Positions 1-8,614 of a stretch of 62,301 bases of DNA are shown in pieces. Location of the stretch: the NCBI GenBank assembly GCA_019694155.1, contig JAIBCN010000041.1, forward strand, positions 1 through 62,301, written 5' to 3'. This stretch comes from Vicinamibacteria bacterium. Lineage in GTDB: Bacteria; Acidobacteriota; Vicinamibacteria; Fen-336; JAGNNV01. The stretch's first letter is position 1; every line of letters begins with the position of its first letter. A model generated the notes under the pieces. It saw only the letters and a program-made list of their open reading frames with translations. It did no database searches and was not told the DNA's origin. A program made the translations under genes and the position numbers.

Positions 1-1109
1 AGGAGCAGGCTCGTTCCCGTGGCGGAGAGCCAGTTGAGGCTGAAGACCGCGGCTTCGGGCTCGGGCTTCGCCACCACGGGTGGAACGCGCACCACCGCCT
101 TGTCGAGATACGGGACCGCGACCTTGACCATCGACCATCCATCGAGCGCCTTCTTCACCTGCGGAAGGCCCCACACGAAAACGAACGCGGTGAGGAGGAT
201 CCACGGCGTCCACGCGCGAACAGCCGCACCGCGGGACGGCGGCGCGTCGAGACGCGAGGCGTCCGCGCGTTCATGATCGAACCGCCAGACGTTTCGCGGC
301 TGCCAGAAGCGCAGCAACACGAGCAGCGAGAGCATCGAGACGATGGCGCCCGCGATGTCGACCACCCATGGTCCGTGGAAGTTGCTTACCAGGAACTGCG
401 TGATCGCGAAGCTCGCGCCCGCGGTGAGACACGCGGGCCAGACTTCCTTCATTCCCTTCCATCCCGCCATCACCACGATCAGCCAGAAAGGGACGATCAC
501 GGAGAAGAACGGAAGCTGCCGGCCCACCATGGCGGAGAGCTGGTCGAGGGGGAGATGGGTGACTGCGTTGAGCGCGATCATGGGCGTGCCCAGGGCGCCG
601 AAGGCCACGGGCGCGGTGTTGCCGATGAGGGCGAGGCCAGCGGCTTCGAGCGGACGGAAGCCGAGGCCGATGAGCATCGCGCCGGAAATCGCGACCGGGG
701 TGCCGAAGCCCGCCGCACCCTCGATGAAGGCGCCGAAGCTGAAGGCAATCAGCAGCGCCTGGATGCGGCGATCGTCGCCGAGACCGGCGATGGTGCGCTT
801 CACGATGTCGAACTGTCCGGTCTTCACGGTCACGTCGAAGATGAAGATCGCGTTGAGGACGATCCAGCCGATCGGAAACAGGCCGTACAGCGCGCCATAA
901 GAGGCGGCGGCGGTGGCCAGCGACGCGGGCATGCCGAAGACGAGGACCGCGACGAGCCAGGCCGAGACCAGGCCTGCGAGGGCGGCCAGGTGAGCCCGCG
1001 CGTGAAAGAACGCGAGCAGGCCGAGTAGAACCACCACGGGCAGAGCCGCCACGAGGGCCGAGCTGAAGACGTCCCCGAGGGGCGCGTAGGTCTGCGACCA
1101 GGTCATCAT
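1..1109 (-). CDS. lldP: L-lactate/glycolate permease (LldP/LctP family), 3' end outside window
   Basis: Inner-membrane carrier of the LldP/LctP family, which imports L-lactate or glycolate with protons. Only the first 369 codons are present; the family is about 550 residues, so roughly the C-terminal third lies beyond base 1. The protein starts MMTWSQTYAPLGD, is mostly hydrophobic helices, and carries the family-typical block FGAFIEGAAGFGTP at residues 125-138. I use the first of two adjacent ATGs (1107-1109). It lies 13 bp downstream of rarA on the same strand, so it is probably the last gene of the amidohydrolase-rarA-permease operon. The exact substrate (lactate or glycolate) cannot be told from sequence. 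Confidence 0.85.
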   Translation of the reverse strand, partial: MMTWSQTYAPLGDVFSSALVAALPVVVLLGLLAFFHARAHLAALAGLVSAWLVAVLVFGMPASLATAAASYGALYGLFPIGWIVLNAIFIFDVTVKTGQFDIVKRTIAGLGDDRRIQALLIAFSFGAFIEGAAGFGTPVAISGAMLIGLGFRPLEAAGLALIGNTAPVAFGALGTPMIALNAVTHLPLDQLSAMVGRQLPFFSVIVPFWLIVVMAGWKGMKEVWPACLTAGASFAITQFLVSNFHGPWVVDIAGAIVSMLSLLVLLRFWQPRNVWRFDHERADASRLDAPPSRGAAVRAWTPWILLTAFVFVWGLPQVKKALDGWSMVKVAVPYLDKAVVRVPPVVAKPEPEAAVFSLNWLSATGTSLL

Positions 1110-1122
1110 GGCGCCGCCGGGC

Positions 1123-2508
1123 CTACCCTTTTCCCTTGCGAATCGCTTTCGACGCGGCGAGCCGCTCGCCGATCTCCTTCTCCCGCCCCCGGGTCGTGGG
1201 CTTGAAGTACACGCGTCCCTTCAATCGATCGGGCAGACACTCCATGGCGGCAACACCTTCGGCCTCGTCGTGCGCGTACTTGTAGCCCTCGCCGTAACCG
1301 ATGTTCTTCATGAGCTTCGTGGGCGCGTTGAGGATGGACTTCGGAGGCGGATCGGCCCGGGTCTCGAGCGCGTCCTTCCGGGCCTCGCCCCACGCGACAT
1401 AGACCGCGTTGCTCCGGGGCGCGGCCGCGAGATAGACCACGAGCTCGGCGAGAGCGAGGTCGCCTTCGGGCTGTCCGATGAAGTGAACCGCCTGCTGCGC
1501 GGCCATAGCCAGGGTGAGCGCATGGGGATCGGCGAGGCCCACGTCCTCGGAAGCGAAACGAACCAGCCTGCGCGCGATATAGAGCGGATCCTCCCCGCCC
1601 TCGATCATGCGGGCGAGCCAGTACAAAGACGCGTCGGCGTCCGAGTTGCGGATGGACTTGTGCAGCGCGCTGATGAGATTGAAGTGTTCCTCGCCGCTCT
1701 TGTCGTACAGAAGGGCCTTGCGGGACAGGGCCTTCTGAGCGAGGGCCAGGTCGATCCGGCCCGCGTTCCGGGCGAGCGAAGCGGCGATCTCCAGAGCGCC
1801 GAGCGCGCGGCGGGCATCGCCATCCGTGACCTCGGCCAGGAACATGAGGGCGTTGTCGTCGATCTCGACCCCGAGTTCACCCAGGCCTCGCTCATGGTCC
1901 GAGAGCGCGCGGCGCATGAGCTTCATCACCGCCGGCCCGTCGAGGGGCTTCACCACGAAGACCCGGCAGCGCGACAGGAGCGCGCCTACGACTTCGAACG
2001 ACGGGTTCTCCGTGGTGGCGCCGATGAGGACCACGTCGCCCGACTCGACCGCGGGAAGAAGCGCGTCCTGCTGCGACTTGTTGTAGCGGTGGATCTCGTC
2101 GATGAAGAGGATGGTCTTGCGATGCGCGGTCTTCCGGCGATGGGCGGCGTTCGCGAGGACCTCGCGCAGCTCCTTGACCCCGGTCAGGACCGCGGACAGC
2201 GCTTCGAAGTGCGCCCGGGATTGGGTCTGGTGCCTGATTGCGTTCGCGAGCGTGGTCTTGCCCGATCCCGGAGGTCCCCAGAGGATCATGGAGAAAAGCT
2301 CGCCGCCCGAGAGCGCGTCGTGAAGCGGCTCGCCGGGCCCGAGGAGGGACTCCTGGCCGAGGATGCCGTCGATCGACTCCGGCCGCATCCGCTCCGCGAG
2401 CGGCGCGTCCTTCTTCGATTCGGCGCGACGCTCCGCGGCGCCGCTGTCCAAGGCCCTTTCCGCCGGCTCCTCCTCGAACAGCGAGGACGTCTTCGGCTTT
2501 CCCGTCAC
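1123..2508 (-). CDS. rarA: Replication-associated recombination protein A (RarA/MgsA AAA+ ATPase)
   Basis: AAA+ ATPase of the RarA/MgsA/WRNIP1 family, which acts at stalled replication forks together with clamp loader and RecA functions. The 461 residues match the family length. Walker [10 protein letters not shown] is at residues 78-86 and Walker B ILFIDEIH at 133-140, followed by the C-terminal MgsA oligomerisation region. The N-terminal ~35 residues are charged and variable. The GTG start at 2508 overlaps the stop of the upstream amidohydrolase by four bases (GTGA), indicating translational coupling. The functional link between a recombination factor and its neighbours, an amidohydrolase and a lactate permease, is not obvious. 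Confidence 0.95.
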   Translation of the reverse strand: MTGKPKTSSLFEEEPAERALDSGAAERRAESKKDAPLAERMRPESIDGILGQESLLGPGEPLHDALSGGELFSMILWGPPGSGKTTLANAIRHQTQSRAHFEALSAVLTGVKELREVLANAAHRRKTAHRKTILFIDEIHRYNKSQQDALLPAVESGDVVLIGATTENPSFEVVGALLSRCRVFVVKPLDGPAVMKLMRRALSDHERGLGELGVEIDDNALMFLAEVTDGDARRALGALEIAASLARNAGRIDLALAQKALSRKALLYDKSGEEHFNLISALHKSIRNSDADASLYWLARMIEGGEDPLYIARRLVRFASEDVGLADPHALTLAMAAQQAVHFIGQPEGDLALAELVVYLAAAPRSNAVYVAWGEARKDALETRADPPPKSILNAPTKLMKNIGYGEGYKYAHDEAEGVAAMECLPDRLKGRVYFKPTTRGREKEIGERLAASKAIRKGKG

Positions 2509-3755
2509 TTCTTCCCGAAGTTCAGTCGATCGAGCGCGACGCGGCCGTTGCTCACCACGAGGAGAGGATCCTGAAGGGTCGCCGGATCGTCGAGAGGACT
2601 CTCGGCCGTCGCCACCAGGTCGGCCTCGAGGCCGGGTTCGATGGCGCCGATGCTCTTTTCCATCTTGAGCAGGACCGCGGCATTCACGGTGGCCGCGCGG
2701 ATCGCATCGATCGGCGTCATACCGAGCTTCACGAAGTTCTGGACTTCGTGGGACACCCGGGTGATGCTGTTCGGACCGTAGCTCGTGTCGCCGCCCGCGA
2801 CGATGAGGATGCCCCGCTTGTAGGCGCGCTGCACCGCCTCACCCAGGCGCGGCAGCATGGCCTGCCCGCGCAGGATGAGGACGGGATGATCGTAGTCGCC
2901 GCCCGGCTCGGCGAGGTCGATGACCGTCGAGTAGGTCGGCACGAACGCGGTGCCCTTCTGCTTTATGAGGTCGAGAGCCTCGTCGGTGAGGTAGGTGCCG
3001 TGCTCGATGGAGGCCACGCCCGCCTTCACCGCGGCCAGGGCACCTTCAGCTCCGTGGGCATGGGCCTGGACGCGGACGCCCTTGAGGGCCGCTTCCTCGA
3101 CGATGGCGCGAATCTCCGCCTCGCTCCACATCTGCTTCCGCGGGTCGGTGTCCGGTGTGCCCGCGCGTTCGGTGGCGTTGATCTTGATCCAGTCGACGCC
3201 ATGAGCGAGGTTCATCCGGACCACGCGGCGAATGTCGGGGATGGTCTTCACCCCGCCCATGAGGTCGGAGAGCGAGGGATCCGAATAGAAGGCCTCCTCG
3301 GCGAGGTGATCGCGCACGTGGTAGCCCGAGGCCAGGAAGTCCGGACCGGCGATGGCGCCGGACTTCGCGAGATCACGGAGGGAGACATCGACGAAATAGG
3401 AAACGCCGGAGCTCCGGACGGTGGTGACGCCGGACTCGAGGGCGCGCTTCGCCGCGGCGAAGCTGGCGATGTGGGTGTGGGCGTCGACGAGGCCCGGGAT
3501 CAGCGTCCGTCCGGCGAGGTCGATCACCTTCACGGAGGCGGGGGCGGCAGCCGGGGAGACGCTCTCGATCTTCCCGGCGCGCAGCACCACGGTCTGATCG
3601 AGAGCGACCCGCCCCCCGCGCACGTCGAGCACGTTCGCGTGGATCAGGGCGAGCGGCTCGGAGCCCCGCTCGGTCTGGGCGGGAACGGAGGCCGCGGAGG
3701 CGACGGCCAGGCCGAGGGCGGAAAGGAAGGAGGTGCGGCGGTGAAGAGGATTCAT
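2505..3755 (-). CDS. Secreted metal-dependent amidohydrolase (imidazolonepropionase/prolidase-like)
   Basis: Amidohydrolase-superfamily hydrolase, 416 residues, probably exported to the periplasm: residues 1-27 form a signal peptide with a hydrophobic core and an AQ-type cleavage region. Metal-site residues of the TIM-barrel are visible: HTH at 93-95, a candidate bridging lysine in WIKIN (K191), QAHAHG (H232, H234), EHG (H252) and AGGD (D323). The family includes Xaa-Pro dipeptidases and other cyclic-amide hydrolases; the substrate is unknown. The open frame extends upstream to 3905, but those 50 codons overlap wecB and look non-coding, whereas MNPLHRR at 3755 gives a sensible signal peptide. 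The paired arginines are one residue out of register for a classical Tat motif. Confidence 0.85.
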   Translation of the reverse strand: MNPLHRRTSFLSALGLAVASAASVPAQTERGSEPLALIHANVLDVRGGRVALDQTVVLRAGKIESVSPAAAPASVKVIDLAGRTLIPGLVDAHTHIASFAAAKRALESGVTTVRSSGVSYFVDVSLRDLAKSGAIAGPDFLASGYHVRDHLAEEAFYSDPSLSDLMGGVKTIPDIRRVVRMNLAHGVDWIKINATERAGTPDTDPRKQMWSEAEIRAIVEEAALKGVRVQAHAHGAEGALAAVKAGVASIEHGTYLTDEALDLIKQKGTAFVPTYSTVIDLAEPGGDYDHPVLILRGQAMLPRLGEAVQRAYKRGILIVAGGDTSYGPNSITRVSHEVQNFVKLGMTPIDAIRAATVNAAVLLKMEKSIGAIEPGLEADLVATAESPLDDPATLQDPLLVVSNGRVALDRLNFGKK

Positions 3756-3843
3756 CGATGGGTCTCCGCAGCTTGGCGATTTGGCGGCAACTATAGTGCG
3801 CGCCGTCCGCCTTCCGGGGCCAAACCGCGCCTCAGACGGCCGT

Positions 3844-4908
3844 TCAGCGAGCGAGGTGGGATTCGATGCGGCGGGCGATGCGTTCGGCGGTCCGCCCGTC
3901 TCCATAGATGGCCCCGGGCCTCACCCTGGGCGGTTTTCGATCGATGGCTCGGGCGGCGAGGAGAATGGTCCTTGTATCCGAGCCGACCAGGCGATTGGCG
4001 CCCCCCGAGAGGGTCTCCATCCATTCCGTCGTGTCGCGCAGGGTGATGCAGGGCCGGGCCAGAAGAAACGCCTCCTTTTGCAGCCCTCCAGAGTCCGTCA
4101 GCACCGCGTGAGATCCGATGATGAGGCCAAGCGACCCGGTGTAGCTCACCGGATCCATGGTCCTGACGTTCGAAGGCACGGCGAGCTTGAAGGCCTTGAG
4201 CCGAGCCCGGGTCCGGGGATGCAGGGGAAGCACGACGGGGTGGGGCAGGCGCCCGAGGCCCTCGAGGATGCTCCTCAGGCGCGACTTGTCGTCGGTGTTC
4301 TCCTGGCGGTGGACGGTGGCGAAGTAATAGTCCTTCGGCACTTCCATCTTCGCGAGGGCGGCGCGGGCGGGCCGTGTCATCTTCCGGAGCACGTCGGTCA
4401 TGACGTCGCCAACCACGAAGACGCCCTCCCGGACGCCTTCCCGGGCGAGATTGAAGGCGGCGAGCTTCGTGGGACAGAACAGGAGCGAAGAGACATGATC
4501 GGTGAGGCGGCGATTCACTTCCTCCGGCATCTTCATGTCGAAGCTCCTCAGGCCGGCCTCCACGTGGGCGACCGGGATGTGCAGTTTGGCGGCGGCAAGC
4601 GCTCCCGCGAGCGTCGAGTTGGTGTCGCCAAGCACGATCACCATGGCCGGCTTCACCCGTGTGAGCGCCTCTTCGATGCCCGCCAGCATGGCCCCGGTCA
4701 TGGCGCCGTGCGAGCCTCCAGAAAGTCCCAGATGGATCTGCGGCTTCGGAATGCCGAGCTCGCGGAAAAAGGTGCCCGACATGGCATCGTCGAAGTGCTG
4801 GCCGGTGTGGAGAAGGGTGTGCGCGAAGCGCTTGCGAAGAGCCGCGACGAGCGGAGCCGCCTTCACGAACTGGGGTCGGGCGCCGACGATGGTGAGAACG
4901 CGTTCCAT
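3844..4908 (-). CDS. wecB: UDP-N-acetylglucosamine 2-epimerase, non-hydrolysing
   Basis: Cytoplasmic enzyme that interconverts UDP-GlcNAc and UDP-ManNAc, supplying ManNAc for surface polysaccharide. The 354 residues are close to the usual ~370. Family blocks are visible in order: GARPQFVKAAPL (9-20), HTGQHFD (34-40), VLGDTNST (92-99), HVEAGLRS (115-122), NRRLTDH (132-138), TVHRQENTD (198-206) and DSGGLQKEA near residue 280. The gene diverges from the epimerase gene at 4973 with a 64 bp gap, so both probably belong to one glycan locus controlled from a shared promoter region. No ManNAc dehydrogenase (wecC) is in the window. Confidence 0.93.
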   Translation of the reverse strand: MERVLTIVGARPQFVKAAPLVAALRKRFAHTLLHTGQHFDDAMSGTFFRELGIPKPQIHLGLSGGSHGAMTGAMLAGIEEALTRVKPAMVIVLGDTNSTLAGALAAAKLHIPVAHVEAGLRSFDMKMPEEVNRRLTDHVSSLLFCPTKLAAFNLAREGVREGVFVVGDVMTDVLRKMTRPARAALAKMEVPKDYYFATVHRQENTDDKSRLRSILEGLGRLPHPVVLPLHPRTRARLKAFKLAVPSNVRTMDPVSYTGSLGLIIGSHAVLTDSGGLQKEAFLLARPCITLRDTTEWMETLSGGANRLVGSDTRTILLAARAIDRKPPRVRPGAIYGDGRTAERIARRIESHLAR

Positions 4909-4972
4909 GGGCAGAGCCTACCCCGTGGCCGGCCGCCGGTTTCTTGGGCCGGCACTCGGTAGACTCGGCCGT

Positions 4973-5956
4973 GTGCGAATCGCCATAACCGGGGTCGCGG
5001 GCTTCGTCGGCTCGAACCTGACCGAAAGACTGCTGGAACGCGGAGACACCGTTCGGGGAATCGACGACCTCTCCCACGGCACCCTGGAGAACCTGGGCCC
5101 GCTGATCCATCACCCGTCGTTCCGGCTGGATCAGGGCACCATTCTCGATCCGGTTGCGCTCCAGACGGCCTTTTCGGGAGCCGAAGTGGTGGTTCACCTC
5201 GCCGCGGGGAAGATTCCAAGGCACGGCGACGCCCTCGACACTCTCCTGATCAACGGGGAAGGCGGGCTGAACGTCCTGCGCGCGGTGCGGGAATGCGGGG
5301 TGAGGCGGATGATCCTCGCCTCCACTTCCGATTGCTATGGCCGGAATCCCAACGTCCCCTTCAACGAAGAGTCTCCCTCGGTGATCGGCTCGCCCAAGGT
5401 GCGTCGATGGAGCTACGCGGTTTCCAAGATGTTCGAGGAACAGGCGCTTTTCGCCTTCCGGGAGCGATACGGAATCGAGGGCGTGGCTCTCCGCCTCTTC
5501 GGCGGCTACGGCCCGAGGCAGAACATCACCTGGTGGGGCGGTCCCCAATCGGTCTTCATCGGCGCGGCGCTTCGCGGAGAGGCGCTGGAAGTCCACGGCA
5601 CCGGGCAGCAGACCCGCAGCTTCACCTACATCGACGACATGGTGGAGGGCTTCGTGCGCGCCATAGACACGCCCGCGGCCAATGGTGAAGTCCTGAACAT
5701 CGGAATCGATCGTGAGATCACCATCGAGAACCTGGCCCGGATGATCTCGAAGATGATCCGCCCGAACGAGGAACCGAATGTCCGGCTCATCCCCTATGAG
5801 ACGTTCGGCCGGTACGAGGATGTGGAGCGCCGGATTCCCGACGGGTCGCGGTCGGAAGCGATCCTCGGCTTCCGCGCGGGGGTGAATCTCGAGGAGGGGC
5901 TGCCCCGGGCCATCGAATGGCAGCGCGGGACGATGCAGCGGCTCGGGCTTCTGTGA
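4973..5956 (+). CDS. NAD-dependent nucleotide-sugar epimerase/dehydratase (extended SDR)
   Basis: Extended short-chain dehydrogenase of the UDP-sugar epimerase/dehydratase group, 327 residues. The Rossmann motif TGVAGFVGS is at 6-14, an ASTSDCYG segment carrying the catalytic Ser/Thr is near 117-123, and YAVSK provides catalytic Tyr148 and Lys152. The GTG at 4973 is chosen because it starts directly at MRIAITG; the longer open frame back to 4502 overlaps wecB antisense and is not protein-like. The C-terminus overlaps the GT2 gene by GTGA. It most likely makes a UDP- or dTDP-sugar for the following glycosyltransferases; substrate not determinable. Confidence 0.9.
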   Translation: MRIAITGVAGFVGSNLTERLLERGDTVRGIDDLSHGTLENLGPLIHHPSFRLDQGTILDPVALQTAFSGAEVVVHLAAGKIPRHGDALDTLLINGEGGLNVLRAVRECGVRRMILASTSDCYGRNPNVPFNEESPSVIGSPKVRRWSYAVSKMFEEQALFAFRERYGIEGVALRLFGGYGPRQNITWWGGPQSVFIGAALRGEALEVHGTGQQTRSFTYIDDMVEGFVRAIDTPAANGEVLNIGIDREITIENLARMISKMIRPNEEPNVRLIPYETFGRYEDVERRIPDGSRSEAILGFRAGVNLEEGLPRAIEWQRGTMQRLGLL

Positions 5957-6675
5957 TCCACGCCGTCGTTCCGGTTCTGAACGAGGAATCGAATGTGGGG
6001 AGTCTCATCCTCCGCCTCGAGGAGGCTCTCACGCCCCATGCGCCCTACCGGGTCCTCTTCGTGGACGATGGCTCGACCGACGGCACCGCGTCGGCCCTCG
6101 GGGGACGGGCGCCAGGCATCCTGGTCGTCTCCCATCCGCGAAACCTCGGACCGGGAGCGGCCTTCCGCACGGGGTTCGCGGAAGTGCTCAGGACCCTGCA
6201 GCCGACGGACCTCGTGTTGACCCTCGAAGGCGACGGCACGAGCGATCTCGCCGTCCTCCCCCGCATGCTGGGGAGGATCCGGCACGAAGATGACGACATC
6301 GTCCTCGCGTCCTGCTACCTCTTCGGCGGAGGCATCAAGGGAACCTCCCTGCACCGGGTGGGGCTGTCCCACATCGCGAATGGCCTGGTCAAGCAGACCC
6401 TGGGCCTGTCCGGCCTCGCCACGCTGTCGAGCTTCTTCCGCGTGTACCAGGGCCGGGCCCTGCTGAGACTTCGCGAGGCGTTCGGAGAGACGCTCTTCGT
6501 GTCGAACGGCTTCGAGAGCCAGATCGAGATCCTGCACCTCGCGGCGAAGCTGTCGATGCGCATCTCCGAAGTGCCGATGGTGCTCGATGGATCGCGGAGG
6601 CTCGGCAAGAGCAAGATGAAGATCCTTCGAACCTCGCTCGCGTACCTTCGACTCATCGCCCGCTACCGGACTTGA
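5953..6675 (+). CDS. Glycosyltransferase family 2 (polyprenyl-phosphate sugar transferase type)
   Basis: GT-A fold transferase, 240 residues, similar in organisation to DPM1/ArnC-like GT2 enzymes but without C-terminal membrane helices. The N-terminus reads directly into VVPVLNEE; the nucleotide-binding DDGSTDGT is at 38-45 and an EGDGTSD acidic motif stands where the metal-binding DXD is expected. The GTG start at 5953 overlaps the stop of the epimerase gene (GTGA). It is followed 7 bp later by a multi-spanning membrane protein, so it could charge a polyprenyl carrier used by the downstream GT-C-like proteins; that is inference. Confidence 0.88.
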   Translation: MIHAVVPVLNEESNVGSLILRLEEALTPHAPYRVLFVDDGSTDGTASALGGRAPGILVVSHPRNLGPGAAFRTGFAEVLRTLQPTDLVLTLEGDGTSDLAVLPRMLGRIRHEDDDIVLASCYLFGGGIKGTSLHRVGLSHIANGLVKQTLGLSGLATLSSFFRVYQGRALLRLREAFGETLFVSNGFESQIEILHLAAKLSMRISEVPMVLDGSRRLGKSKMKILRTSLAYLRLIARYRT

Positions 6676-6682
6676 GGAGTTC

Positions 6683-8614
6683 GTGAATCGCTCAAGCGTC
6701 GTGGCCGCCCTGGCCTTCCTCCTGGGGGGACTCGTTCTGTCTCTCCCGGTTGGGCGCGAGATCCACGTTCCTCTCGGAGGCGCGCGGGGACCCGTGATGA
6801 TGTCCGGGCTCGGACCGAGTGTTGCGGTGTGGGGCCTTGGGGATCGGGAGGCCCTGGACTCCCGCCGCGACTTCTACTTCAGGCCGGTCGAGTCGATGCA
6901 GCCGCGGATCTCCATTCCGCTCCGCCCACGGGGGCCTTTCAGCCTCGGGCTCCGGATGGATACCACGGTCCGAACGCGGGTGGAGGTGGTTCGGGGCGAA
7001 GAGCCGCTCGGAAGTTCCTACGTGATCTCGGGGCCATGGCGGGAGACGCCGATCGTGGAGAACGTGGGGCCCACACCCCTCGAACTGACCCTCCACCTGG
7101 CGGATGCGCCGCTGGTGCGACGGTCGGACACGGGAAACTTCCGCCGTTACCTGGATGAGATCGTCCTCCGGGGCGATTCCGGCTTCGACCTTCCGTGGGA
7201 GTCGCGGCTTGCGGGAGGCCTTGCCGCGCTCCTTCTCGTGGGGCTCGTTCAGATTTCGCTCTCAAGCACCCTCGCCGTGGTCGCCGCGCTCGGCGGACCG
7301 CTGCTCCTCGCCTGGGTGCTTCAGGTCGAGCCCGTGGGTCTGGCCCTGGGCCTTCCGCGCCTGCTGGGGTTCGCCCTCGCCACCACCGGACTCATCTTCC
7401 TGTCGGGCCGCGCCCTGGCCATCGGGCGCAGGGCGTCCGCGGCCCTGGCACTCCTCGGCGTGGCGATGGTGCTCGTCTTCGGCTTTCTCTCGTTCCTGCC
7501 AAACCACTCTCCAGCCGATCTGGACATTCACATCTGGCGGACCGTCGATCTCGGATCGGTGCCCTCGACCTATGACGCGTGGCTCCGCTACGGATCTCAC
7601 TATCCGACGCCATCGCAGATCCGGGGCTCGGCCACGGAAACCCTGGGCGAAGGGCCGGCGATCCCCTACTCCCCCGTTCCCTATCTGCTCTTCTACGCCG
7701 CCCATGCCACGGGCCTCGATCTCCACTGGTCAATGAACGCGATCGAGGCGGTGAGCCTCGCCCTCCTGCTTCCCCTGGTCTTCGCGTTCGCCCGGAGCGC
7801 ATCGAACGAGGCCGGCGGTTTCCTGGCCGCGGTCCTGATGGCTCTCGATCTGGCAACCATCCATCGACTCGGCCGGGCGCATTCCCCGGCCGTCGTGGGC
7901 GGGGCCTTGGGAGTGGCCGGGCTCCTCGTCTTCGGCCTCGCACTTCCGCGTATGAGTGAGCCGGGCCGATGGAGGCTCCCGGCGCTCCTCCTCGGCCTCG
8001 GCGCCCTGGGTTACTCGAGCACACCGCTTTACTACGGACTCTTTGGAGTCGCCATGATGCTCTTCGCCCTGGCCGGAACGGACACCCGCCGCCTCTTCCC
8101 TTCCATCGCGCTCAGCCTTGGGTTGGGCGGGGCGCTGGCGCTCGTAGTGTTCTACGGACACTATGTGCCCGGGCTGCTGGCCGGCCGCAGCGGGACACTC
8201 ATGACCGACACGTTCCCCGGCCGCACGTTCTTCATCTTCCACAACGAGTCGCGACAAAGCCTGCGCCTGTGGCGCCTGGGCCTGTGGGTCTCCTATCTTG
8301 CCGCGCTGCCCGCGATCGGTCTGGTGCTGACGCGGACGACGGCGGCCGTCCGGTCGTTCCTGCTCGCCTGGGTGACGGCCTGGGCGGGGATCATGCTGTT
8401 GAAGGAGCCCTGGGGGCTCCCGGTGCTCCTGCGCTGGGCCAAGGAGGATTTCTATGTCGCGCCTTCGCTCGCTCTGCTGATCGCCATCGCCATCGCACGC
8501 ATCGAGTCACGCCCGGTGCGGATGGCTCTCAGTACGGCGGCGCTGCTCGCCTGGGCGTTCCTTCGCGCCCGGGATTACGGCTTCCACGCGGACACCCTTC
8601 GGTTCCTCATGTGA
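6683..8614 (+). CDS. Large multi-spanning membrane protein, GT-C-like
   Basis: Predicted inner-membrane protein of 643 residues. An N-terminal membrane anchor (about 7-23) is followed by a beta-rich extracytoplasmic region to about residue 175, then a hydrophobic body with roughly ten helices. A DLDIH acidic motif follows the third hydrophobic stretch, reminiscent of the Asp motif in the first large loop of GT-C polyprenyl-sugar-dependent transferases. The GTG start at 6683 is 7 bp after the GT2 gene. The downstream gene begins within its stop (TGATG overlap at 8612-8616). The family is not firmly recognised; a role in transferring sugars outside the membrane is inferred from context. Confidence 0.7.
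   Translation: MNRSSVVAALAFLLGGLVLSLPVGREIHVPLGGARGPVMMSGLGPSVAVWGLGDREALDSRRDFYFRPVESMQPRISIPLRPRGPFSLGLRMDTTVRTRVEVVRGEEPLGSSYVISGPWRETPIVENVGPTPLELTLHLADAPLVRRSDTGNFRRYLDEIVLRGDSGFDLPWESRLAGGLAALLLVGLVQISLSSTLAVVAALGGPLLLAWVLQVEPVGLALGLPRLLGFALATTGLIFLSGRALAIGRRASAALALLGVAMVLVFGFLSFLPNHSPADLDIHIWRTVDLGSVPSTYDAWLRYGSHYPTPSQIRGSATETLGEGPAIPYSPVPYLLFYAAHATGLDLHWSMNAIEAVSLALLLPLVFAFARSASNEAGGFLAAVLMALDLATIHRLGRAHSPAVVGGALGVAGLLVFGLALPRMSEPGRWRLPALLLGLGALGYSSTPLYYGLFGVAMMLFALAGTDTRRLFPSIALSLGLGGALALVVFYGHYVPGLLAGRSGTLMTDTFPGRTFFIFHNESRQSLRLWRLGLWVSYLAALPAIGLVLTRTTAAVRSFLLAWVTAWAGIMLLKEPWGLPVLLRWAKEDFYVAPSLALLIAIAIARIESRPVRMALSTAALLAWAFLRARDYGFHADTLRFLM

Noticed and set aside
3715..3755. Possible Tat signal in the amidohydrolase
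   Set aside because: RRTSFL has the Phe one position too far from the Arg pair for the classical motif; treated as an ordinary signal peptide.
3756..3905. Upstream start of the amidohydrolase
   Set aside because: The extra 50 residues overlap wecB and would bury the signal peptide that begins at 3755.
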